Positions 1 through 6,547 of a stretch of 14,385 nt of DNA are shown here, piece after piece. The position numbers and the translations under genes are program-made. The stretch comes from Clostridiales bacterium (lineage in GTDB: Bacteria > Bacillota > Clostridia > Oscillospirales > QAMX01): positions 1 to 14,385 of the forward strand of contig JAEDMJ010000043.1 of assembly GCA_016303065.1 (NCBI GenBank). The letters run 5' to 3'. How positions within the stretch are numbered: position 1 is the stretch's first letter; each line of letters begins with the position of its first letter. The notes beneath the pieces were generated by a model. That model made no database searches, was not told the origin of the DNA, and worked only from the letters and a program-made list of their open reading frames with translations.

Positions 1-2
1 TT

Positions 3-200
3 TCGGGAAAGCTTGCAGAACGTGAGCTTCTTACGGAAAAAGCGGAAGAGAAAATTCCGGATAAGGACGCGCTGATACTCGTCTATTGCAGGAGCGGGAG
101 GCGGAGCAAAATTGCCGCGGAAGAACTCGTAAAGCTTGGGTACACGAATGTGAAGGAGTTCGGCGGAATCGTCGGCTGGCCCTACGAGACGGTGAAATAG
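3..200 (+). CDS. Rhodanese-like domain protein, C-terminal part (5' end outside window)
   Basis: The frame is open from the window edge to a TAG at 198-200 and encodes about 65 residues. It contains VYCRSGRRSKIAAEEL, the rhodanese active-site loop with its catalytic cysteine (CRSGRRS), then LGYTNVKEFGGIVGWPYE, the typical final strand and helix (consensus GG...W). Single-domain rhodaneses carry a persulfide on this cysteine and act in sulfur transfer or cyanide detoxification; the physiological partner cannot be told here. The gene ends 35 bp before the ogt start and both read rightwards, so they are probably co-transcribed. The N-terminal half and any signal peptide lie outside the window. 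Confidence 0.9.
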   Translation, partial: SGKLAERELLTEKAEEKIPDKDALILVYCRSGRRSKIAAEELVKLGYTNVKEFGGIVGWPYETVK

Positions 201-235
201 CCTCGGAGGGATGCTTTGAAAAGGAGGAAAGAGTG

Positions 236-832
236 ATGAGGCGCTTTGGCAAATACATTTCACCGCTCGGAACGATAACGCTGGCAGGGGACGGGGAATT
301 TCTTGTCGGGCTCTGGCTGGAAGGGCAGAAGGGGGGGGCAGCCGGTGCGGACATCCGGCCGGAAAAGTGCTGCCCCGGGGTGATCGAAGAGACAAAACGC
401 TGGCTGGACATATATTTTTCCGGCCGCGAGCCGGACTTTTTGCCTCCGGTCAGGTTTTTCGGCTCTCCGTTCCAGGTGCGCGTATGGGAGCTTTTGGAAC
501 GGATACCCTACGGAACGACCGTGACCTACGGCGGGATCGCAGAGAAAATCGCTTCGGAAACGGGAAAAAGCGCGTCCGCCCGGGCCGTCGGCAGGGCGGT
601 TGGTCAAAACCCCATATCGATCGTCGTGCCATGCCACAGGGTTGTCGGGGCGAACGGGAGCCTTACCGGATATGCCGGGGGCCTGGACAGGAAGAGAAGC
701 CTTCTCGCTTTGGAAGGTGTGAATGCGGAATCGCTCCCCGATCTGAGCCGGACGCGGAAAAATAAAACAGCCGCGCGCTTTAAGCCTTCTGCGGCGGCTG
801 TCAGCCTGCAAACGGGGGACGCAATTCTCTGA
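236..832 (+). CDS. ogt: Methylated-DNA-[protein]-cysteine S-methyltransferase (Ogt/MGMT type)
   Basis: This suicide repair enzyme moves the alkyl group of O6-alkylguanine in DNA onto its own cysteine. The ATG at 236 follows AAGGAGG (221-227) at good spacing; a GTG one codon earlier is possible. The product has 198 residues. An N-terminal domain (MRRFGKYISPLGTITL...) is followed by the DNA-binding HTH region (VWELLERIPYGTTVTYGGIA), the conserved RAVGRAVGQNP segment, and the active site PCHRVVGANGSLTGYAGG with the acceptor cysteine in PCHRV. Homology-like sequence ends near LLALEGV; about 35 further residues run to the TGA at 832 and overlap a minus-strand terminator hairpin, so the tail may be a recent extension. 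No signal peptide is seen; it is cytoplasmic. Confidence 0.95.
   Translation: MRRFGKYISPLGTITLAGDGEFLVGLWLEGQKGGAAGADIRPEKCCPGVIEETKRWLDIYFSGREPDFLPPVRFFGSPFQVRVWELLERIPYGTTVTYGGIAEKIASETGKSASARAVGRAVGQNPISIVVPCHRVVGANGSLTGYAGGLDRKRSLLALEGVNAESLPDLSRTRKNKTAARFKPSAAAVSLQTGDAIL
758..801 (-). terminator. Rho-independent terminator, minus strand, inside the 3' end of ogt
   Basis: The arms ACAGCCGC (767-774) and GCGGCTGT (794-801) pair perfectly. Read on the minus strand the stem is followed by TTTTATTTTT (758-767), whereas the plus strand has no T-run. It therefore stops leftward transcription, from the frameshifted small ORF at 1009 and possibly the effector-binding gene at 1588. It lies within the extended ogt C-terminus. 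Confidence 0.65.
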
Positions 833-1009
833 TGGGATTTAAGCGCGATTTGCGGGGGCCGTTTGCGCGAAATTTCGATGTTTATGATTTTCATAAGATC
901 GTCAACATCTTCGCTTTTTACATTTTGAAAGGTGAAGTTATTGCAAGGAAACCGGCACTTTGTATACTCTTTGCCCTGATATTCGAAAACGTATTTTTGC
1001 TTTTGACAT
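802..1009 (-). pseudogene. Possible frameshifted small gene of unknown function
   Basis: On the minus strand a GGAGG (1016-1020) stands six bases before an ATG (1007-1009). The frame from that ATG gives only 23 codons (MSKAKIRF... to TAA at 938-940). The next frame is open across the same stretch and reads much more like a protein (QKYVFEYQGKEYTKC, then VKSEDVDDLMKIINIE). Removing one base just after the third codon would join MSK to QKYVFEYQ. I infer a small broken gene ending near the terminator at 758-801; the 3' end is uncertain. I do not recognise the family. A chance open frame antisense to nothing is the alternative. Confidence 0.3.
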
Positions 1010-1105
1010 ATTATGCCTCCGTTTGCGTAAAACGGTCTTTGCGCGGCCGCAGAGTATATCCTTTTTTGGAACCGGAACAGAAAATGTCTGTCAGGCAAAG
1101 GTGCT

Positions 1106-1588
1106 TTACAGCACGAAATAGCAGTAATCCAGGATCACATTTCCTTTTTCGTCGGGCGAAGTAAATCTCGGACACTGATCGCGCTCAAAATGACCGATAC
1201 AGCCGTATTCATTGGATTTTATCGTCATTCCGGCGGCGGTCAGTTTTTCTGCGCACAGAGGAATCAGGCCGTGAACTTCGTCTTCTTTCCCGTAAATCCA
1301 GCACACACCGAGATTTTGCCGGGGAAAATCGATATAGCCAAGTTTCGCGTCGGCTTCCGTTCCTGCCGGAGCAAACATTCCCACCCAGGCGTCATATCCG
1401 CCGGTTTTCCCGCTGCGATAGCATAACCCGAGATACGCGTCGTTGTCTTTGTAAAGCAAATGACTCTGGGCTTCGCCGCCGGAAGCTCTTTCCACCTTTC
1501 CGAACACGTCGCACTCAAAAGCGTCGCCCCAGTTTGCTTTCCAGTCAGTACCCTTGCTGTCCCCGTAATTTTTGCCGATAAATCTCAT
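1106..1588 (-). CDS. GyrI-like / AraC effector-binding domain protein
   Basis: The product has 160 residues from the ATG at 1586-1588 to the TAA at 1106-1108. The start MRFIGKNY, the central DAWVGMFAPAGTEA and GVCWIYGKEDEVHGL segments, and the ending HFERDQCPRFTSPDEKGNV with LDYCYFVL are the hallmarks of stand-alone GyrI-like (AraC effector-binding, SOUL-fold) proteins. In regulators this domain binds small drugs or metabolites; stand-alone copies are thought to bind ligands or hydrolyse small compounds. No DNA-binding domain is present. The frame is open upstream to 1810, but that extension has no family similarity and covers the promoter, so the internal ATG is preferred; AGGAA lies upstream with loose spacing. 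It is transcribed alone, divergently from the permease operon. Confidence 0.85.
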   Translation of the reverse strand: MRFIGKNYGDSKGTDWKANWGDAFECDVFGKVERASGGEAQSHLLYKDNDAYLGLCYRSGKTGGYDAWVGMFAPAGTEADAKLGYIDFPRQNLGVCWIYGKEDEVHGLIPLCAEKLTAAGMTIKSNEYGCIGHFERDQCPRFTSPDEKGNVILDYCYFVL

Positions 1589-1669
1589 TGCCGGAATTTC
1601 CTGCCGGTATACTTTGATAATTTCCGCCGTTTTTCTTCCCCCGCATTGATAAGCAATATTCCGGCCTTT

Positions 1670-1678
1670 ATTATAACA
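1670..1678 (-). promoter_or_regulatory. Extended -10 promoter for the GyrI-like gene
   Basis: On the minus strand this reads TGTTATAAT, a perfect extended -10 element, about 80 bases upstream of the ATG at 1588. No good -35 is seen 17 bases further up, which is usual for extended -10 promoters. Confidence 0.55.
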
Positions 1679-1799
1679 CAAATTTTGCGTTTGCGGCGGT
1701 GAATTCCGACCCGCCGCTGAAAAAAAGCCGGAGCTTTTTCGTTCCGGATCGGCTTTTCCTCTGCGGCGGAAAACATGAAGCCGTTTTCCTGAAAAAACA

Positions 1800-1828
1800 T
1801 TGACAAACATCGATGTGTTGGTTATAAT
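1800..1828 (+). promoter_or_regulatory. Consensus sigma-A promoter for the permease operon
   Basis: TTGACA (1800-1805), a 17-base spacer and TATAAT (1823-1828) match the consensus exactly. The spacer contains the palindrome ACATCGATGT (1808-1817). Such a strong promoter usually needs a repressor, which fits the dyad just downstream. Confidence 0.85.
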
Positions 1829-1844
1829 ATAGACGAACGTCTAT
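1829..1844. promoter_or_regulatory. Dyad operator at the transcription start (ArsR-like by context)
   Basis: ATAGACG-AA-CGTCTAT is a perfect 7-bp inverted repeat with a 2-base centre, directly after the -10 box and covering the likely start site. A repressor dimer bound here would block RNA polymerase. ArsP-type permease plus thioredoxin pairs are often controlled by ArsR/SmtB proteins; the identity of the regulator here is inference. Confidence 0.55.
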
Positions 1845-2037
1845 GAAAAGCGGGGGGTGCTGAGCCCGGCGAAAAAGACAATGGGAAAATACCGCAAAGA
1901 GCCTGCAAAAAAAACACCTGTTCGGATGAAGACGGGCCGTGTTTTGAAAAGCAGAGCCGGCTTGCTTTCCGGCACGGCTTTTTGAAAGATTTTTATATCG
2001 ACATATTTCAATTCGGCGATATATCGGAGGGGCTTTT

Positions 2038-3051
2038 ATGGAAGCGATCAAAGCAGCGTGGGATTTCTTTCAAAATGAAATACTCGGTATGCACTGGCTG
2101 AGCCGGCTGATAAGTACGGCTCTGAATGCCTGCGGGCTGGACACGGCGGGAAGGATTGGGGGCAGCGTTCAGTTTTTTATCTACGACGCCGTAAAAATAA
2201 TGGTTCTGCTGGGCGTTTTGATTTTTATCATCTCGTATATTCAGAGCTATTTTCCGCCGGAGAGAACAAAAAAGATACTCGGAAAATTTCACGGGATTTG
2301 GGCGAACGTCATCGCCGCTTTGCTCGGCACGGTCACGCCTTTTTGTTCCTGCTCCTCCATCCCCCTGTTCATGGGCTTTACAAGCGCGGGACTTCCGCTT
2401 GGGGTCACTTTTTCATTCCTGATTTCGTCTCCGATGGTTGACCTGGGAAGCCTCGTGCTGTTAATGAGCGTTTTCGGGTGGAAGGTCGCCGCCGTTTACG
2501 TTGTGCTCGGTCTTGTAATTGCGGTTGCGGGCGGCACGCTTATTGAAAAGCTTCGCCTTGAGAATCAGGTGGAGGAGTTTATCCGTAACGGACGGCCGCT
2601 TGAGCTTCCGCAGGAGGAACTGCATTTCAGGGACCGGGTGAAATATGCCTGGGCACAGGTCGCTGCAACCGCGAAAAAAGTCGCCCCCTATGTGCTTATC
2701 GGTGTGGGGATCGGAGCGATTATTCACAACTGGATTCCCGAAGAGTTTATCGTAAATGTGCTGGGCCGCAGAAATCCTTTCGGCGTGATTCTTGCGGCAA
2801 TCGCGGGGGTTCCGATGTACGCCGATATATTCGGCACAATTCCGATCGCAGAGGCTCTGCTTGCGAAGGGCGCGTTGATCGGCGTGGTGCTGTCTTTTAT
2901 GATGGCTGTCACAACGCTGTCCCTGCCGTCCATGATCATGCTCCGCAAAGCCGTGAAGCCAAAGCTGCTTGGCATCTTCATTGCGATATGCACGGCAGGG
3001 ATCATCGCAGTGGGCTATTTCTTTAATCTTATACAGCCGTTGATCGTATAA
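2038..3051 (+). CDS. Permease of the DUF318/ArsP family
   Basis: The 337-residue protein begins at ATG 2038 behind GAGGGG. It has about eight hydrophobic segments, roughly at 52-70, 91-115, 122-145, 150-166, 215-232, 247-266, 277-296 and 309-330, with a charged cytoplasmic loop at 170-205. The signature TPFCSCSSIP (99-109) with Cys103 and Cys105 in a membrane segment, followed by SSPMVDLGS, marks the DUF318 permease family. ArsP members export methylated or organic trivalent arsenicals; others have unknown substrates. The partner gene downstream is a thioredoxin-fold protein, the usual companion. No arsR lies next to it, so arsenic export is plausible but not shown. Confidence 0.88.
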   Translation: MEAIKAAWDFFQNEILGMHWLSRLISTALNACGLDTAGRIGGSVQFFIYDAVKIMVLLGVLIFIISYIQSYFPPERTKKILGKFHGIWANVIAALLGTVTPFCSCSSIPLFMGFTSAGLPLGVTFSFLISSPMVDLGSLVLLMSVFGWKVAAVYVVLGLVIAVAGGTLIEKLRLENQVEEFIRNGRPLELPQEELHFRDRVKYAWAQVAATAKKVAPYVLIGVGIGAIIHNWIPEEFIVNVLGRRNPFGVILAAIAGVPMYADIFGTIPIAEALLAKGALIGVVLSFMMAVTTLSLPSMIMLRKAVKPKLLGIFIAICTAGIIAVGYFFNLIQPLIV

Positions 3052-3120
3052 GAAAACGGAATACTGTAAATTTTTCTGACGCAAACTTTGATCAAAAATT
3101 CAATTTTGGAGGAATTTATT

Positions 3121-3486
3121 GTGTCGCTGTTGAGTTTTTTCGGCAAAAAGAAAGAAAAAAAGAAGGGACCCGCTTGCTGCTGCGGCTCTGCATCAAAGGC
3201 GGAGAAACCACGGAAAACCTGCTGCGGAGCCAATGTGGATGGGATCTGCTGCATCAAGGTGCTGGGCGCCGGCTGCAAGTCCTGCCATGAGCAGTACGAA
3301 AACGCAAGGGCTGCCGTCAAATCTATGGGGCTGGACGTTGAGGTGGAGTATATCACCGATATGGAAAAGGTCATGGGCTACGGCGTCATGAGTATGCCTG
3401 CCATAGTCGTCAACGAGAAAGTTGTTTCCATGGGCAGGGTTCTGAAAGCCGGGGACGTGGAGAAGCTGCTGCGAAAGCTGGGCTGA
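3121..3486 (+). CDS. Cysteine-rich thioredoxin-family (small redox disulfide) protein
   Basis: The GTG at 3121 follows GGAGG (3108-3112) at 8 bases, giving 121 residues; a TTG at 3088 is in frame but has no ribosome site. The N-terminus is lysine-rich and carries a cysteine cluster (Cys19-21, 34-35, 43-44) that could bind a soft metal. The thioredoxin-like domain follows: GCKSC (redox Cys52 and Cys55), VEVEYITDMEKVMGYGVMSM, then the cis-proline at Pro93 in SMPAIVVNEK and a final helix. It resembles the 'small redox-active disulfide protein 2' group. It lies 69 bp behind the permease in the same transcript and probably reduces or hands over the permease's substrate (inference). Confidence 0.88.
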   Translation: MSLLSFFGKKKEKKKGPACCCGSASKAEKPRKTCCGANVDGICCIKVLGAGCKSCHEQYENARAAVKSMGLDVEVEYITDMEKVMGYGVMSMPAIVVNEKVVSMGRVLKAGDVEKLLRKLG

Positions 3487-4200
3487 ACGTGTGGCGCGGG
3501 CGGCTTTCGGTTTGAAAAAAGCTTGTGCGAAAAAGCGCCAAAAGGCTCTGCGCCGGCCGTGAAACGGCCGGCGCAGAGCTTTTTTTGTTAAAGGGGATGT
3601 AAAAAAATGCCGCTCTTGGCGCAGGCTGCGCCGAAAACGGAGTTTCGCCGTGACGGCCACCCGGAAAAAATCGCCGCGCAGCATTTTTGTGACGCTTGTT
3701 CCGGTTTTATTTTCTTTTCCCTTTGTCAGGATCACATAACCTTCGTGAATCGCCGCAACTGCTGCCGCAGCGCAGACAACGCTTCCGCTGTACCGAATGT
3801 CCGCAAAGGGAAACGTGAACGGGAGCGCAAAGAGCAGCGCTCCCGTGACCTTATTGAAAACCGAATGTACCGCCGCGAATTTCTTTTGCAGGATGAAGCC
3901 GGAAATGATGTTGACGATTTTGATCAGGGCAATGATGGCTGTCCATATCAGGAGAAAGACAGGAAGCTCAATAACGGGCAGAAGTTTTATTAAGCACACG
4001 GCCGCAAACACCGTGTCCGCCGCCGTATCCAGCCTTGCGCCCGCTTCGCCGGCCGTGCCTGTTTTTCGGGCGGCGAAACCGTCGGCCGCATCGGTCAGCC
4101 CGCAAAGAACATAAAAAACGTAAAACGGGCAGGACAAGGGATGGGCGAACAGCAGAAGAACACTCAGAATTATGCGGCTGACCGTCAGAATATTTGCCAT
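3193..4200 (-). CDS. CDP-alcohol phosphatidyltransferase family protein, with anomalous stopless C-terminus
   Basis: These membrane enzymes swap the CMP of a CDP-alcohol such as CDP-diacylglycerol for an alcohol head group. The full motif D-G-x2-A-R-x8-G-x3-D-x3-D is present at Asp40, Gly41, Ala44, Arg45, Gly54, Asp58 and Asp62, preceded by Asp37. Hydrophobic segments lie at about 7-33, 65-100, 115-135 and 139-155. Family-like sequence ends near IHEGYVILTK (about residue 160), close to 3710. The frame then stays open for about 500 bases, through the terminator hairpin at 3601-3640 and antisense to the thioredoxin gene, to a stop at 3193. The real stop has probably been lost by an indel. The ATG at 4198-4200 overlaps the GNAT gene by 16 bp. 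The head group is not predictable. Confidence 0.75.
   Translation of the reverse strand: MANILTVSRIILSVLLLFAHPLSCPFYVFYVLCGLTDAADGFAARKTGTAGEAGARLDTAADTVFAAVCLIKLLPVIELPVFLLIWTAIIALIKIVNIISGFILQKKFAAVHSVFNKVTGALLFALPFTFPFADIRYSGSVVCAAAAVAAIHEGYVILTKGKENKTGTSVTKMLRGDFFRVAVTAKLRFRRSLRQERHFFTSPLTKKALRRPFHGRRRAFWRFFAQAFFKPKAARATRSAQLSQQLLHVPGFQNPAHGNNFLVDDYGRHTHDAVAHDLFHIGDILHLNVQPHRFDGSPCVFVLLMAGLAAGAQHLDAADPIHIGSAAGFPWFLRL
3545..3586 (+). terminator. Strong rho-independent terminator of the permease operon
   Basis: A perfect 16-bp GC-rich stem (arms 3545-3560 and 3564-3579, loop GAA) is followed by seven T (3580-3586). It sits 58 bp after the thioredoxin-family stop. The minus-strand side ends in CTTTT, so it might also back up termination of the convergent operon. 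Confidence 0.95.
3601..3640 (-). terminator. Rho-independent terminator of the TetR operon
   Basis: Read leftwards, a long hairpin with arms beginning CCG and centred on GGCGCA-GCC-TGCGCC (G-T pairs and one mismatch in the lower stem) is followed by ATTTTTTT (3601-3608). The open frame of the phosphatidyltransferase runs straight through it. Confidence 0.75.
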
Positions 4201-4652
4201 TTTGACGCTTCCATTGAGAATTCCTGCACCGGGCTTCCGAACTCCTCGGTCATACGCCCCGGCGAAAAGCCGAGCCCAAGGTAAAAGGCTCTTGCGGCGT
4301 TTCCCTCCGGCACCCCTTCCCGATAGGTCGCGACGGTGATATCCTTGCCGGGAGTCATCAGCGGAAGGACAAAGCGGAACATTTGCTTTGCAATGTGCCG
4401 TCTGCGGAATGACGGATCCACTGCCAGAAAACAGACGGCGTTCTTCTCTTTTGAAAACAGCAGCACGCCCACGATGGTATCGTTTTCTTTGGCGCAGACC
4501 GCTTCCGATTTCTCCATAAAGTCCAGAACCGTACGCCGGTGTTCCGCCGGCGAGCCCTCGGTTTCCAATCCCGGAAAACTGCTTCCGGCCGTTCGGACCA
4601 GCGCCATCCAGCATTTTATATCTTTTTCTGTTCCGTACTCAATGCGGCTCAT
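4185..4652 (-). CDS. GNAT family N-acetyltransferase
   Basis: The 155-residue cytoplasmic protein starts at the ATG at 4650-4652, overlapping the hydrolase stop by 14 bp, and overlaps the next gene at its own end. It shows the GNAT order: a start strand and helix (RIEYGTEKDIKCWMALV), strand IVGVLLFSKEKNAVCFLAVDPSF, the acetyl-CoA loop RRRHIA (83-88, the RxxGxA position with His for the first Gly), and the last motif NAARAFYLGLGF. Members acetylate amines on small molecules or proteins; the substrate is unknown. The tight overlaps mean co-transcription and probably coupled translation with the TetR operon. Confidence 0.9.
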   Translation of the reverse strand: MSRIEYGTEKDIKCWMALVRTAGSSFPGLETEGSPAEHRRTVLDFMEKSEAVCAKENDTIVGVLLFSKEKNAVCFLAVDPSFRRRHIAKQMFRFVLPLMTPGKDITVATYREGVPEGNAARAFYLGLGFSPGRMTEEFGSPVQEFSMEASKWQIF

Positions 4653-5457
4653 TTTCGCAGTTTTTGATCCATGCGTCCAAAAACGCCGTCTGCTCGGGCG
4701 TATGGAACCAGTGCTCGCCGCCTTCCATAATCGTCAGTCCGGCTTGATGTGAATCTGCAAAGAGGGTTATCGTCTCCCGGGAGGTCAACTGATCCCCTTC
4801 GCCGTACAAAATTTTTGTGGGTACAGTCCAGCGGACGGGGTGGGCGCGGACAAAGGAAAGATAGGCCCAGGAGAGAGCTTCTCCGAAGTCCGTTTCAACC
4901 GTCCCTTTTTCACGCAGCTCCGCCTCGGACACCTTCGCCCGGCGCATCATGCCGCAAATCAGCTTTTCCATGTCCACGACCGGGGAAATAAAGTACGCCC
5001 TTTCAATTTTTTCCTGGGGCAAAGCTTGCATGGAGAAATAAGCTCCGATGCTGTTTGCGATCAGAACAGTGCGGCTGTATGCTGAGGAAAGTTTTTGAAA
5101 GGCCGGCGGAAATTCTTCTTTTGCATCCCATGGTGTTTCCGCCGTATAGTCCAGACCGATAACGCTGCAATCCGGAAACAGCGGCCTGTAATGCTCCGCT
5201 TCGGCAGCACTGCCGCCTTTGCCGTGAACATATAAGACCAGGGGGCGGCTGACCGGTATCCTTTCAAATACTATCTTCTGCTCTTTCATGGATATTTTCC
5301 CAACCGCATAACCGTATTTTGTCAGCTCTTTTTTGCAGCGCAAAAAGGAGTGGTCAACGGGAACGCCGGCAATTTGCGCGATCTTTTCAAAAGTGAGCGT
5401 TATTTTCTCTCTGCCGCAATTGCCGATGTAATCCCAAAGCGGACCGTATTTGCCCAT
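4639..5457 (-). CDS. DUF7662-type domain fused to an alpha/beta hydrolase
   Basis: The ATG at 5455-5457 starts 4 bp after the previous stop and behind AAGAAGG, giving 272 residues. Residues 1-66 (GKYGPLWDYIG...LTFEKIAQIAGVPVD) resemble the DUF7662 domain, found alone or fused to other domains. Residues 72-264 are an alpha/beta hydrolase: VLYVHGKGG with the oxyanion HG (78-81), the nucleophile elbow ANSIGA with Ser136, an acid candidate Asp222 in YGEGDQLTS, and His249 in GGEHW. This is a complete catalytic triad. The size and the RBBP9/YdeN-like look suggest a small serine esterase or peptidase; the substrate is unknown. A longer in-frame start at 5508 would overlap the upstream gene and lacks support. 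Confidence 0.85.
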   Translation of the reverse strand: MGKYGPLWDYIGNCGREKITLTFEKIAQIAGVPVDHSFLRCKKELTKYGYAVGKISMKEQKIVFERIPVSRPLVLYVHGKGGSAAEAEHYRPLFPDCSVIGLDYTAETPWDAKEEFPPAFQKLSSAYSRTVLIANSIGAYFSMQALPQEKIERAYFISPVVDMEKLICGMMRRAKVSEAELREKGTVETDFGEALSWAYLSFVRAHPVRWTVPTKILYGEGDQLTSRETITLFADSHQAGLTIMEGGEHWFHTPEQTAFLDAWIKNCENEPH

Positions 5458-5461
5458 GGGC

Positions 5462-5908
5462 CTACCTTCTTTTGTAAACCACGATCTCCGGGTCGGCACA
5501 GTTTTCACCGTATTCGCACACCAGCAGGAATTCCGCCCTTGCGATTACGCCAAAGCATGACTTCCCGCTGTCATCGAAGAGATTTTTGACCTGTGCGCCG
5601 AGGTACATTTCGTCGTCGCACAAAAACCTGACCGTTTCGCGCGAGGGCAGAGGATAGGGCAGATTCACGAATCTGCCGACCAGCGGATACAGCTCGGAGA
5701 CTTTTTCCATTCCGGGAATGTCCAGGGCGTTGATTTCATCCATCAGCCCTTTTTTGAAATTCTGATATGCTTCCATGCCGCCGGTCAATATGTATTTTGC
5801 CACGAAGCACTGTTTCCCGTAGGGGCAGCCGTTTGTATTGGCGCAGCCTTTGCAGTTTTCTTTTGCCGGACATTCGGCGCAGTTTGCGCCGCAGATAGAG
5901 TTCATCAT
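5462..5908 (-). CDS. DUF3795-type cysteine-rich protein
   Basis: The 148-residue product starts at ATG 5906-5908, overlapping the TetR stop as ATGA, so translation is probably coupled; a second ATG follows directly. The N-terminus has seven cysteines in a pattern typical of DUF3795 (Cys6, 10, 13, 19, 22, 28, 34: ICGANCAECPA, CKGCANTNGCPYGKQC), most likely a metal-binding knuckle. A helical stretch (AYQNFKKGLMDEINALDIPGM) and a beta-rich C-terminus follow. The biochemical role of the family is not known. Its place directly after the regulator suggests it works in whatever response the TetR protein controls. Confidence 0.82.
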   Translation of the reverse strand: MMNSICGANCAECPAKENCKGCANTNGCPYGKQCFVAKYILTGGMEAYQNFKKGLMDEINALDIPGMEKVSELYPLVGRFVNLPYPLPSRETVRFLCDDEMYLGAQVKNLFDDSGKSCFGVIARAEFLLVCEYGENCADPEIVVYKRR

Positions 5909-6489
5909 TTTACCGTTTCCTTTCCGGATTTCACCAGCGCCATCATGGCCGTGAAATCCTGCGTCAGCATTTTTGAAATCTTATCATCGGAAAAATTGCA
6001 CATTCCGGTGGCGCACAGCGCGCCGATTCCGAAGGTGTGAATCCATGTGTGTTCAAACAGCGTTTTTGCGGCATCCTCCGGCAAACCGTAATCTGTCTGA
6101 ATGGCGGTAAGACACTCGCCGGCCACCCTGCCGAGCTGACTGTAGATATCGTCAAAGGATCTCACACTGCCGTTTGCAGACATGAATACGAGCTTATAGA
6201 GCCGGGGTTCGTTTTTCGCAAACAGAATCATCTGCATGCCTGCCTGCTTAAATGCGGGCATATCCCGGCCGGTCATATGCGCATAGGATTCAAAGCGCTC
6301 CATTGCGGCAGCCCTGACCGCCTCCTGTACCTCCTGCATGGATCTGAATGCCGTAAAGATCGGCGTGGTGGAAGTGTTCAGCGCTTTCCCCAATTCCTTG
6401 GCGGTCAAAGCCTCTGCGCCGTTTTTGGCAACGAAGTCCAGCGCGGCGGCGATGATCTGTTCTTTGGTGTGCTTCGGTTTCGGCGGCAT
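5905..6489 (-). CDS. TetR/AcrR family transcriptional regulator
   Basis: The 194-residue protein starts at ATG 6487-6489 behind AAGGAGG. The N-terminal HTH is clear: KEQIIAAALDFVAKNGAEAL, then TAKELGKALNTSTTPIFTAF (residues 29-48), where the usual S-x-x-x-L-Y-x-H-F pattern is replaced by STTPIFTAF. The rest is an all-helical ligand and dimer domain with several Met, Phe and Cys residues. It heads a five-gene operon and its promoter overlaps two tandem palindromes, so it is most likely an autorepressor lifted by a small ligand (inference). It is cytoplasmic. Confidence 0.92.
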   Translation of the reverse strand: MPPKPKHTKEQIIAAALDFVAKNGAEALTAKELGKALNTSTTPIFTAFRSMQEVQEAVRAAAMERFESYAHMTGRDMPAFKQAGMQMILFAKNEPRLYKLVFMSANGSVRSFDDIYSQLGRVAGECLTAIQTDYGLPEDAAKTLFEHTWIHTFGIGALCATGMCNFSDDKISKMLTQDFTAMMALVKSGKETVK

Positions 6490-6514
6490 TGTCCGCCTCC
6501 TTTGCAGAGTTAAG

Positions 6515-6546
6515 GTTATGTAACGGATGTTATGTAACGCGCGTTA
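6515..6546. promoter_or_regulatory. Tandem palindromic operators for the TetR regulator
   Basis: GTTATGTAAC occurs twice (6515-6524 and 6529-6538), spaced 14 bp centre to centre; each copy is a GTTA-N2-TAAC palindrome. A third half-site GTTA follows at 6543-6546, so that TAACGCGCGTTA (6535-6546) is also a perfect palindrome. The array sits between the -10 box and the ribosome site of the TetR gene, ideal for autorepression. Confidence 0.75.
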
Positions 6547-6547
6547 T

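Larger units (their letters stand above)
1589..2037. other. Divergent intergenic region with two promoters and a structured leader
   Basis: This 449-bp gap holds the leftward extended -10 promoter and the rightward consensus promoter. About 200 nt of leader then precede the permease. The leader contains a six-codon ORF (ATG 1843, stop 1861-1863), an open frame of about 42 codons from GTG 1857 with no recognisable product, a hairpin AGCCG...CGGCT followed by TTTT near 1956-1984, and an inverted repeat TATATCG/CGATATA (1994-2023) just before the ribosome site. No regulator gene is found. Confidence 0.5.

Noticed and set aside
832..1164. 110-codon plus-strand open frame after ogt
   Set aside because: No ribosome site, no family resemblance, and it overlaps the end of the GyrI-like gene; better explained as the shadow of the broken minus-strand gene.
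1589..1810. Longer N-terminus of the GyrI-like gene
   Set aside because: It would cover the extended -10 promoter and has no homology-like sequence; the family begins at MRFIGKNY.
3601..4114. Plus-strand open frames opposite the phosphatidyltransferase
   Set aside because: Shadow frames; the minus strand holds the complete DGxxAR...GxxxDxxxD motif and membrane segments.
6515..6546. CRISPR-like array
   Set aside because: Only two 10-bp palindromic repeats with 4-bp gaps in a promoter; this is an operator pattern.
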